NCBI GenBank assembly: GCA_029265815.1
Contig: JAJUGU010000004.1
Span: 62,001 to 126,000 of the forward strand
Reading direction: 5' to 3'
Length of the DNA stretch: 64,000 nucleotides
Source of the DNA: Anaerolineaceae bacterium
GTDB lineage: Bacteria > Chloroflexota > Anaerolineae > Anaerolineales > Anaerolineaceae
Shown: piece after piece, positions 57,469-64,000 of the stretch
How the letters are laid out: every line of letters starts with the position of its first letter
Numbering within the stretch: position 1 is the stretch's first letter
Translations under genes and position numbers: made by a program
The notes under the pieces: generated by a model
The model's input: only the letters and a program-made list of their open reading frames with translations
Told to the model about the DNA's origin: nothing
Databases searched by the model: none

Positions 57469-58245
57469 TTATTTAATTTCAGCTACTGCAGGGTGGACTT
57501 TATAGTCACCGATCGGATAATATGCCACCATCTTTTCTTCCAGCCATTGCAGCGCTTCTGCTGGCGTCTTCCCCCAGTTCGTGGGGCAAATCGAAAGCAA
57601 TTCAACCAGTGAGAACCCCAGCCCGCGCATTTGCACTTCAATCGCGGTACGGATGGCTTTCTTGGCCAGGCGGATGTTCTTGGGGTCATGCAGTGAGCGG
57701 CGCACCACATAAGAAGCGCCGTCAAGCTTGGCGAGCATCTCGGCCGTTCGGATCGGATACCCCTGTGTTTCCACATCCCTGCCATTAGGCGAAGAGGTGG
57801 TCACCTGCCCTGGTAGTGTGGTTGGCGCCATCTGTCCGCCGGTCATGCCGTAATTGGTGTTATTGAGAAAGAACACCGTGATGTTCTCGCCCCTTGCTGC
57901 AGCATGCACAATTTCCGCCATGCCGATCGAAGCCAGGTCGCCGTCACCCTGGTAGGTAAAGACCATGCGGTCCGGGTACACACGTTTCACACCGGTGGCC
58001 ATCGCCGGAGCACGTCCGTGTGGAGCCTGGACAAAATCAGTGTCAAAATAATTGTAAGCAAAAACCGAGCAGCCAACCGAAGCCACACCGATCGTCCGGT
58101 CTTTCAAGCCCATCTCGTCGATCACTTCCGCGATCAAGCGGTGTGCCGTGCCGTGCGTGCAGCCCGGGCAGTAGTGGGTGCTGACATCGGTCAGGGAATC
58201 CGGTCGGGTGTAAACCATTGAATCCAGTTCATTTATCGTCATCAT
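57469..58245 (-). CDS. 2-oxoacid:ferredoxin oxidoreductase, beta subunit (TPP-binding)
   Basis: 258 residues, AAGGAG 6 bases before ATG 58245. Thiamine pyrophosphate and Mg binding are marked by [49 protein letters not shown]. The iron-sulfur region begins [23 protein letters not shown] and continues [35 protein letters not shown]. Together with the alpha subunit it oxidatively decarboxylates a 2-oxoacid to acyl-CoA. The exact substrate (2-oxoglutarate or branched-chain) is not fixed by the sequence; overall size and layout resemble Vor/Kor. Confidence 0.93.
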   Translation of the reverse strand: MMTINELDSMVYTRPDSLTDVSTHYCPGCTHGTAHRLIAEVIDEMGLKDRTIGVASVGCSVFAYNYFDTDFVQAPHGRAPAMATGVKRVYPDRMVFTYQGDGDLASIGMAEIVHAAARGENITVFFLNNTNYGMTGGQMAPTTLPGQVTTSSPNGRDVETQGYPIRTAEMLAKLDGASYVVRRSLHDPKNIRLAKKAIRTAIEVQMRGLGFSLVELLSICPTNWGKTPAEALQWLEEKMVAYYPIGDYKVHPAVAEIK

Positions 58246-58256
58246 GGCTCACTCCT

Positions 58257-59369
58257 TTAATTCTTCTTCGCAATGCGGTTTAACCAGCGGTCGCGCGGGT
58301 GGCCTGTGGTGGTCAATGGACCTTTCACAAGGCGTTTGATCTCTCGCAGCGCTTCTTCAGGTAAAACGCAGACGCCGCCCATACGCCCGTAAAATTCTAC
58401 CGGAACCTGGCCGTGAGTCGCGATCAACACATCTTCCAGCATCTGACCGGCGTTCATTTCGAGAACCAGCATGCCTTCCACCTGTTTCGATAGTTCCTCC
58501 AATACCTTGCTCGGGAAGGGGCTGACGGTAATCGGTCTGATCAACCCAACAGGGATACCCTCAGCGCGGGCAGCTCTGACCGCAGAAAGTGCCACACGGC
58601 CGGTGGAACCAAAACCCACCACCGCGAATTTGGCATCATCCATGTAATATTCCTTGTAACGCACCTCGTTGGCTTCCACCTCCTGCCAGCGGTACATCAG
58701 CCTCAAGTTCATCTCTTCCTGCATGGCAGGATTCAAGTTGATAGAAGTCAAAAACCGGCGCTCGCGCCCTTTTGCTCCTGAGACTGCCCAATCAGGGAAA
58801 CTGGTTTTGAGCGGCTGCATTGGTGGAAGTTCGCAGGGTTCCATCATTTGGCCGATCGAACCATCAGAAAGCACTGCCACGATTGAGCGGTATTTTTCAG
58901 CCAGATCAAAAGCCAACACAGTTAGATCAACGCTTTCCTGCACACTGGCGGGTGCCAGCACGATAGGATGATAATCTCCATGTCCGCCGCCTTTAACGAT
59001 CTGATTGTAATCAGCCTGAGAAGGAGCAATGTTGCCCAACCCCGGGCCGCCGCGCTGAACATCGATTAACACCATTGGCAGTTCAGTTCCAGCGATAAAA
59101 GAAAGCCCCTCCTGCATCAAACTGATGCCGGGACCAGAAGAAGAAGTCATCACGCGCTGGCCGGTGCAGGCTGCACCATAGACCATGTTGATGGCTGCCA
59201 CTTCACTTTCAGCTTGTACAAACGCGCGGCCCAGTTCAGGCATACGGCGCGACAGATATTCAAGTGATTCGGTCTGCGGTGTGATCGGATAACCAAAATA
59301 CGCAGCTAATCCGGCACGTACGGCAGCCTCGGCTACTGCTTCGTTTCCTTTCATTAACTCTCTTGCCAT
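58257..59369 (-). CDS. 2-oxoacid:ferredoxin oxidoreductase, alpha subunit (VorB/KorA-like)
   Basis: 370 residues from ATG 59369 with GGAGG 6 bases upstream; a GTG one codon earlier is possible. [86 protein letters not shown] is the full N-terminal transketolase-type domain. The C-terminal half ([62 protein letters not shown]) is the canonical helical/beta domain. It overlaps the ferredoxin gene by one base. Annotated relatives are often called 3-methyl-2-oxobutanoate dehydrogenase VorB. Confidence 0.93.
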   Translation of the reverse strand: MARELMKGNEAVAEAAVRAGLAAYFGYPITPQTESLEYLSRRMPELGRAFVQAESEVAAINMVYGAACTGQRVMTSSSGPGISLMQEGLSFIAGTELPMVLIDVQRGGPGLGNIAPSQADYNQIVKGGGHGDYHPIVLAPASVQESVDLTVLAFDLAEKYRSIVAVLSDGSIGQMMEPCELPPMQPLKTSFPDWAVSGAKGRERRFLTSINLNPAMQEEMNLRLMYRWQEVEANEVRYKEYYMDDAKFAVVGFGSTGRVALSAVRAARAEGIPVGLIRPITVSPFPSKVLEELSKQVEGMLVLEMNAGQMLEDVLIATHGQVPVEFYGRMGGVCVLPEEALREIKRLVKGPLTTTGHPRDRWLNRIAKKN

Positions 59370-59620
59370 CACCGGCCTCCTTCGGATTCACGGCTTTCAC
59401 CGGATTTTTCACGATATACGGTTATTGCAGCTTCAGGACAAACCACTGAACAAATCCCGCAGCCGGTGCAACCATCAGCAATCAATGTTGCCGGGTGATA
59501 ACCCTTGGCGGTAATATGATCATACGCCAATCCCAATACTTTTTGCGGGCAGGCTGCGACACATACTTCACAGCCTTTGCAATACGTTTCGTTGACAACG
59601 ACGCGTCCCTTTAGGGGCAT
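59369..59620 (-). CDS. 2[4Fe-4S] ferredoxin subunit (delta) of 2-oxoacid oxidoreductase
   Basis: 83 residues. Two Cys clusters are seen, [17 protein letters not shown] and [16 protein letters not shown], each C-x2-C-x2-C-x3-C-P. It carries electrons from the TPP site to free ferredoxin. It is the first gene of the operon and overlaps the alpha subunit start. TCCAGGAGG lies 5 bases upstream of its ATG. The region before it holds the thiolase terminator but no strong promoter motif. Confidence 0.95.
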   Translation of the reverse strand: MPLKGRVVVNETYCKGCEVCVAACPQKVLGLAYDHITAKGYHPATLIADGCTGCGICSVVCPEAAITVYREKSGESRESEGGR

Positions 59621-59756
59621 TCATACCTCCTGGAGATTCCCGTTGCCGGGTTTTTTACCGGACCAAATGATCCGGGTCAAGCATATTATCCTCGATTTCA
59701 TTTTTTTTTATAAGTTCCACGCTCCTCAGTATCGTGATGTTATATCTGCGAAAAGA

Positions 59757-59786
59757 TAAAAAAAGCAGGAGATAAACTCCTGCTTA
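59757..59786 (-). terminator. Terminator of thiolase gene
   Basis: 9-bp stem AAGCAGGAG / CTCCTGCTT followed on the minus strand by TTTTTATC, 64 bases past the thiolase stop. Confidence 0.9.
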
Positions 59787-59848
59787 ATCCCTATACGAGG
59801 TGGGCATGCCAAAACGATCAAGTTCCAGGAAGGGGAAACAGATATCGT

Positions 59849-61069
59849 TCATTCTGACACCCATTCCACCAGGGTTGCCTCACCCTGTCCAACACCCACA
59901 CATAACGCTGCCATGCCATAATAAGGCCTTGAGCAGCCGGGTGCCCGCCTTTTCATTTCATGGATCAATGTGGTTAAGATACGCGCCCCAGAACACCCCA
60001 GTGGATGCCCGAGAGCGATTGCTCCGCCGTTTACGTTGGTGATCTCTTCTGACAGGTCAAGTTCACGCAGCACAGCCAGAGCCTGCACTGCGAATGCCTC
60101 ATTGATTTCCACAAGCTGTAAATCACCTGATTTTAACCCTGCCCGTTCCAGGGCTTTCCTGGCTGCGGGGATTGGTCCTAATCCCATCGTGCGCGGTTCC
60201 ACACCCGCCGCAGCGGAGGATATGATTCTGACTAAAGGTTTATAACCAAGCGCAGCCGCCTTTTCAGCGCTCATGACCAGCAGCGCTGCGGCTCCATCGT
60301 TCATGCCTGATGAATTGCCTGCTGTTACTGATCCATCCTTGCGAAATGACGGTTTTAACCGCGCCAGTGATTCCATTGTGGTATCACGCCGCGGTCTTTC
60401 GTCAATGGATACCGTTATGGGGTCTCCTTTTTTCTGGGCGACGGTCACAGCCGCGATTTCATCCACAAACCTTCCACTGTCAATAGCCGCAATCGCGCGT
60501 GCGTGGCTCTGCACGGCGAATCTATCCTGCTCTTCGCGCGAAATCTGATACCTGTCAGCGATATTTTCAGCAGTTTCTCCCATTGGATCAGTGCCATATA
60601 GTTCTGCCATGCGCGGATTGGGAAACCGCCATCCTAAAGCCGTGTCATAAGCGGTCAGATTGCCGAAGGGATATCCAGATTCAGCCTTTGGCAACACATA
60701 AGGAGCACGCGACATACTCTCCACCCCGCCGGCGATGTAGATATCTCCCTCACCGGCGCGGATGGCACGAAACGCAGCATTGACAGCGGTCAACCCTGAA
60801 GCACACAATCGATTGAATGTCACCGCAGGAACTGATACAGGGAACCCTGCCAGCAAGGTGGCCATACGCGCCACATTGCGGTTATCCTCCCCTGCCTGGT
60901 TGGCACATCCAAGGTAAACTTCTTCAATCACCGCTGGATCGAGGTGATTCCTATCAACAAGAGTTTTCAGGACAAATGCCGCCAGGTCATCAGGGCGAAT
61001 GCGAGCCAGCGACCCGCCCAGAGCACCAATTGGTGTGCGAACGGCATCTACGATCACCACATCAGTCAT
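59849..61069 (-). CDS. Thiolase (acetyl-CoA acyltransferase)
   Basis: 406 residues from ATG 61069 with GAGGAGGG upstream; the ORF-track start at 61084 lies within the Shine-Dalgarno. The nucleophile Cys is in [24 protein letters not shown] (about residue 90), the His in [16 protein letters not shown] plus [25 protein letters not shown] (NEAF, His and the acid/base Cys of the GHPLGCSG motif). The first residues [30 protein letters not shown] are typical. It makes or cleaves 3-oxoacyl-CoA. The closest type is 3-ketoacyl-CoA (PcaF-like) thiolase. It is upstream of the 2-oxoacid oxidoreductase operon but has its own terminator. Confidence 0.95.
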   Translation of the reverse strand: MTDVVIVDAVRTPIGALGGSLARIRPDDLAAFVLKTLVDRNHLDPAVIEEVYLGCANQAGEDNRNVARMATLLAGFPVSVPAVTFNRLCASGLTAVNAAFRAIRAGEGDIYIAGGVESMSRAPYVLPKAESGYPFGNLTAYDTALGWRFPNPRMAELYGTDPMGETAENIADRYQISREEQDRFAVQSHARAIAAIDSGRFVDEIAAVTVAQKKGDPITVSIDERPRRDTTMESLARLKPSFRKDGSVTAGNSSGMNDGAAALLVMSAEKAAALGYKPLVRIISSAAAGVEPRTMGLGPIPAARKALERAGLKSGDLQLVEINEAFAVQALAVLRELDLSEEITNVNGGAIALGHPLGCSGARILTTLIHEMKRRAPGCSRPYYGMAALCVGVGQGEATLVEWVSE

Positions 61070-61220
61070 CCATACCCTCCTCAAAACTTTTGCCCCTTGA
61101 TTCTACCATCATTATAGAGAAACGTTAATTTTGAACAGAAAATGTAAGGAATAATTCGGATTCATTTATAATAATTAATGAATATTTGCCAACATTTTTG
61201 CCCGGCCGATACAATCTGCC

Positions 61221-62705
61221 ATGAAACCAAATTACTTCAGCCGATATCCTTCTCATCCCTCACTGCTAACCTTCTTCGTGGTGATTGTCTTATTGCTCTC
61301 CGCCTGCAGCAGCGGGCAGGGTCTTCAGAATACCACCAATGCCGGAAAAACCTACGAAGTCGCTCCGGAATTTCGCGAATTCTACAACTCACTCGGCGGC
61401 GAAAATATCCTCGGTCCTGCAATCTCAAAGATGTTTACATTTCAAACCTTCGAATGCCAGTACACAGTCAACGTGTTGATGTGTCAGAATCCCGTCCTTA
61501 CTGGCAGCAGCCGTTTTGGGTTGTATCCACTTGGTAATTCTCTAAACATCCAGGAATCTCCAGACGCGAGTGCGCCTGCCGAAAGCAGCCGTGTGGTCAA
61601 TGGATATAGTATTTACGAAGAATTCATTCCCCTCTATGACCAGTTTTCTGGTCTTCAATTCGCAGGTAATCCCATCAGTCAGGTCCATATCAATTATTCA
61701 CAGGAACGAATCGAGCAATACTTCGAAAATATCGGGCTCTATCGCAGCTTTAATGACGCTCCAGGAGAAGTGAAACTCCTGGCATATGGTGCTCTGGCCT
61801 GTGATACTGAATGTCAATACAACCCTTCCATAGATTCCCTGATCATCAGTTCAGAAAGCGCAGGAAACAACCAGCCTTTCCTTCCACAATTAGGAAAGAT
61901 CGGCGGAGCGACAGCCTTCGGCGCCCCATTGACCCAGCCCTACATTGCCTCTGATGGTGCCCAGGAACAAATCTATACAAACGCAGTCCTCTACAGCCCC
62001 AATGGAAGAAACGGCGAAGTGAAACTACGCCCTCTGGCAGTCCTTCTGGGGGTGTTAACCACCCCTCCGGGGCCACAAATTTATGGCAATCAAGACGGCG
62101 TCGTGTTCTATGCGGTGCAGGGAGATCTCGGGTATCACGTGCCATTAATCTTCGATGAATTTATCAGCACACACGGCGGGCTGGAGATTTCCGGTGATCC
62201 GGTAGCAGAAACAATTGAAGTTCAACCCGGTCTTTACCGGCAGTGTTTCGAAAATTATTGCCTCGACTACCAGCCATCTGCCGCGGCTGGTCAGCAAGTC
62301 AGCATGGCACCACTTGGAAAGCAGTATCTTGAGAATATGCAAGGAGCCAATTCGGGTGAAAAACCACTCGTGGTTTCCAGTAATACCGTATTGCTGCAGG
62401 TTTCTGAGCAATATAAACGCCTGCCGTCTACAAGTCCGCAGCGCATTGACATCCTTGTCCTCAAGAAAGAAGATCAGAAACCACTGTCTGGTTTTGAATC
62501 CACCCTTGACTTGCTTCTGCCAGATGGAAGCCATTACACCAGTGATATCACAGCCACACAGGCAGACGGTAAGGCATCGGTTATCATCCCGGCAATGAAC
62601 GCCATACAGAACGGTTCGATCCTCACCTACAAGGTCTGCCTCAAGGCTGCCGCTGTCGAACCGGTATGTGCATCCGGTAATTACCTCATTTGGAATCTTC
62701 CCTGA
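61221..62705 (+). CDS. Lipoprotein with LGFP-like repeats
   Basis: 494 residues. TACAAT lies 5 bases before the ATG, and no Shine-Dalgarno is seen. The signal peptide ends in the lipobox LLSAC (Cys about residue 29). The mature protein has three segments resembling LGFP repeats: FREFYNSLGGENILGPAIS, PLYDQFSGLQFAGNPISQVHI with YSQERIEQYFENIGLYR, and EFISTHGGLEISGDPVAETIEV with PGLYRQCFENYCLDY. LGFP modules anchor or fold on the cell surface. The last 100 residues form an Ig-like domain (RIDILVLKKEDQKPLSGFESTLDLLLPDGSHYTSDITATQADGKASVIIPAMNAIQNGS). It is probably an envelope protein of unknown function. Confidence 0.8.
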   Translation: MKPNYFSRYPSHPSLLTFFVVIVLLLSACSSGQGLQNTTNAGKTYEVAPEFREFYNSLGGENILGPAISKMFTFQTFECQYTVNVLMCQNPVLTGSSRFGLYPLGNSLNIQESPDASAPAESSRVVNGYSIYEEFIPLYDQFSGLQFAGNPISQVHINYSQERIEQYFENIGLYRSFNDAPGEVKLLAYGALACDTECQYNPSIDSLIISSESAGNNQPFLPQLGKIGGATAFGAPLTQPYIASDGAQEQIYTNAVLYSPNGRNGEVKLRPLAVLLGVLTTPPGPQIYGNQDGVVFYAVQGDLGYHVPLIFDEFISTHGGLEISGDPVAETIEVQPGLYRQCFENYCLDYQPSAAAGQQVSMAPLGKQYLENMQGANSGEKPLVVSSNTVLLQVSEQYKRLPSTSPQRIDILVLKKEDQKPLSGFESTLDLLLPDGSHYTSDITATQADGKASVIIPAMNAIQNGSILTYKVCLKAAAVEPVCASGNYLIWNLP

Positions 62706-63671
62706 TCAGGGGAAGGCTTCTCCAAAAACCATGACATTGGCGATTTTTCCCCCTGTGCTGTAAACAGTAATTTCAAATGAATATTCGTCACCCGAAGCAA
62801 GACCGGTGCTCACCTCTACCCGGCGCACACCGATCACTTCATCTGAAGCGTTGTAAGCCACTGCAGCAAGAACGATCCGGCTGGCTGACCAACCTTCACC
62901 ATCCAGGGTTGCCCCACCATTGAAGACTGCTGATAAACCATCGGGGGCAACGATGAACTGGTTGTCTTCTATCTTTAGGAACATTTGATTCGTGTTTCCA
63001 TTTTCAACCGTAGCGGCGGTCAAGATGTTTAATTCGACATTTGGATTCATGGCGACCGGTGGCGAAAAGTAAGTATAGAAAGGCAGTGCTGTACCCGCTT
63101 TCAGACGGCTGAGTGGAAACTGCGCAGATTGTGAAATCACATCCCCTGAAGAAGGATCCGTCAACCGGAATTCAGCGGTAAGGTTCTCCAGGTCCATTTC
63201 CTGGTCATTCATGATCATCGCAAAGCAATAAAGCCCGCCTGTCAAAGACGGCGTGCAATTGACAGCCTGTACTGGAATGGGTGCCGGTGTGGGATTGGGC
63301 ACCGCCAGTGTGCTCTGTGCAGGTTTCGCTGCAGGAATAATCAATTTCGTCCCGATGGCAAGGTTATAGGGGTTAATATCAGGATTCGCGGCTTTCAGTT
63401 CATCAAGGGTAAGACCGTTCAGATAGGCAATGTCGATCAATGTATCATTCGCTTTCACCGTATACACCCGGGGGGTGGGGGTAATGGTTGGAGCAAGCGT
63501 AGGAGTAGGAGCATCCGGCGGAGTAGGCGTTATTGTGGCGGTTGCTGTGGCAGTCTGGTACGGCGTCAATTGAACCGACTGCGTAGAAGTTATTGGTCCT
63601 GCCGGTTTTTTCTGTGCACATGAAGCCAGAATGATTAAAGTCATGACAATTACAACAATCCGGTGTCTCAT
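62706..63671 (-). CDS. LysM lipoprotein
   Basis: 321 residues from ATG 63671. The ORF-track ATG at 63680 overlaps the TATAAT promoter box, while 63671 is exactly 7 bases behind it. The signal peptide ends in ILASC. A Thr/Pro-rich linker (TPTPPDAPTPTLAPTITPTP) precedes one LysM domain (VYTVKANDTLIDIAYLNGLTLDELKAANPDINPYNLAIGTKLIIP), which binds peptidoglycan or chitin-like sugars, then a second Pro-rich linker and a C-terminal beta domain with GVRRVEVSTGLASGDEYSFEITVYSTG. Its stop codon abuts that of the convergent LGFP-like gene, inside a short palindrome. Confidence 0.88.
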   Translation of the reverse strand: MRHRIVVIVMTLIILASCAQKKPAGPITSTQSVQLTPYQTATATATITPTPPDAPTPTLAPTITPTPRVYTVKANDTLIDIAYLNGLTLDELKAANPDINPYNLAIGTKLIIPAAKPAQSTLAVPNPTPAPIPVQAVNCTPSLTGGLYCFAMIMNDQEMDLENLTAEFRLTDPSSGDVISQSAQFPLSRLKAGTALPFYTYFSPPVAMNPNVELNILTAATVENGNTNQMFLKIEDNQFIVAPDGLSAVFNGGATLDGEGWSASRIVLAAVAYNASDEVIGVRRVEVSTGLASGDEYSFEITVYSTGGKIANVMVFGEAFP

Positions 63672-63678
63672 GTTTTGC

Positions 63679-63684
63679 ATTATA
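63679..63684 (-). promoter_or_regulatory. Leaderless -10 element of LysM gene
   Basis: TATAAT on the minus strand, then GCAAAAC, then ATG at 63671. The 7-base gap equals the normal distance to the first transcribed base. Confidence 0.6.
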
Positions 63685-63744
63685 CCTGAGTTAATCGTTA
63701 ATTAACCGCTTGCCGGTCTTGAAGCCATATGCTAAACTCAACGC

Positions 63745-64000
63745 ATGACACCAGAAGAGCGTCTTTATCAGGAAGTCAAGGATGCACTGACGCAAAATGA
63801 TCTGCCAAAAGCCCGGCAGCTTCTCACGCAGCTCTTAAAAATTAATCGCAGCAATCCTGAATACTGGCTGTGGATGAGCGGTGTCGTTGAAACCCGCAAA
63901 GAACGCAGCATTTGCCTTAAAGAAGCTCTAAAACTTGATCCTGGCAACCTGACAGTGATCCGTGGTCTTCGTCTTCTCGATGAAAACATACCAGACCCCG
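63745..64000 (+). CDS. TPR-repeat protein, 3' end outside window
   Basis: The frame from ATG 63745 stays open to the end of the window (85 residues visible). It is predicted all-helical with a tetratricopeptide pattern: KDALTQNDLPKARQLLTQLLKINRSNPEYWLWMSGVVETRKERSICLKEALKLDPGNL. A TPR-like A/B helix pair and the Pro-turn are recognisable. The minus-strand ORF listed at 63768-63989 is its shadow. TGCTAAACT, an extended -10 box, lies 6 bases before the start with no Shine-Dalgarno. The full length and function cannot be known from this window. Confidence 0.75.
   Translation, partial: MTPEERLYQEVKDALTQNDLPKARQLLTQLLKINRSNPEYWLWMSGVVETRKERSICLKEALKLDPGNLTVIRGLRLLDENIPDP

Noticed and set aside
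56950-57612. 220-codon plus-strand ORF
   Set aside because: His-rich antisense of the 2-oxoacid oxidoreductase beta/gamma genes.
63768-63989. Minus-strand ORF at the right edge
   Set aside because: Shadow of the plus-strand TPR gene that starts at 63745 and runs out of the window.
1-64000. CRISPR arrays or insertion sequences
   Set aside because: No regularly spaced direct repeats and no transposase ORF were seen in a read of both strands.

Overview
The window looks like a chromosomal segment of a strictly or facultatively anaerobic Chloroflexota bacterium, most likely class Anaerolineae. This is inferred from gene content only: Thr/Pro-rich (TPTPT) lipoprotein linkers, LysM and NBR1-Ig-like lipoproteins, a bacterial Elp3, roadblock/V4R and DUF2089 genes, a ferredoxin-linked 2-oxoacid oxidoreductase operon, and short genes on both strands with little operon organisation. 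No rRNA or protein tree was available to confirm it.

Layout. 1-1.2 kb: the tail end of a phage-like structural module. 1.3-4.0 kb: two envelope proteins (zinc-ribbon and SH3) and a ferredoxin-NADP reductase-like flavoprotein behind a structured leader. 4.3 kb: tRNA-Lys(UUU). 4.7-7 kb: a class V aminotransferase, a small membrane protein and a sortase. 7.1-9.9 kb: a NagD-type phosphatase and two cation diffusion facilitators, the second behind an attenuator-like leader. 10-14 kb: HD-GYP phosphodiesterase, DUF6504, DUF2089 pair, MFS exporter. 14-19.7 kb: M32 carboxypeptidase, SerA, a divergent Elp3/Trm9-like methyltransferase pair, and a LuxR-type regulator. 20-29 kb: YfcC carrier, YgjP-like metalloprotein, GNAT, M20 peptidase, CBS protein, rhomboid, gmk, FmdB protein and an unusual HEWTH metalloprotease. 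29-33 kb: MacA/MacB-type efflux operon, then PspC. 33-38 kb: DMT exporter, roadblock-V4R-glycosyltransferase run, rsmA and a YabE-like protein. 38-44 kb: secreted and lipid-anchored proteins (including an L,D-transpeptidase). 44-52 kb: DegV, GH1 glucosidase, two SCP2 proteins, M24 peptidase, glycogen phosphorylase, DUF2179 and PilZ. 52.9-56.5 kb: SdpR/SdpI-like pair, DUF3887 lipoprotein, lysS and greA. 56.9-61 kb: a four-subunit 2-oxoacid:ferredoxin oxidoreductase and a thiolase. 61-64 kb: LGFP-like and LysM lipoproteins and a TPR protein cut by the window end.

The most interesting points are these. (1) Elp3 and a Trm9/ALKBH8-like methyltransferase are divergently transcribed across 16 bp, which suggests a bacterial cm5U-to-mcm5U wobble modification route. 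(2) At least eight genes show a TANAAT-like -10 box placed 5-7 nt before the start codon with no Shine-Dalgarno, indicating leaderless transcription. (3) Two structured 5' leaders, before a CDF metal exporter and before the flavoprotein reductase, match no riboswitch class I can name. (4) rsmA has no canonical start codon and probably begins at AUA or CUG. (5) A 24-bp palindrome sits on the promoter of the SdpR/SdpI-like pair.

The genes together describe a heterotroph that degrades peptides (M20, M24, M32, rhomboid) and carbohydrates (GH1, GlgP), oxidises 2-oxoacids to acyl-CoA with ferredoxin, uses c-di-GMP (HD-GYP, PilZ), and invests heavily in envelope proteins. Most starts given here were re-picked from the ORF track using Shine-Dalgarno position or promoter spacing.
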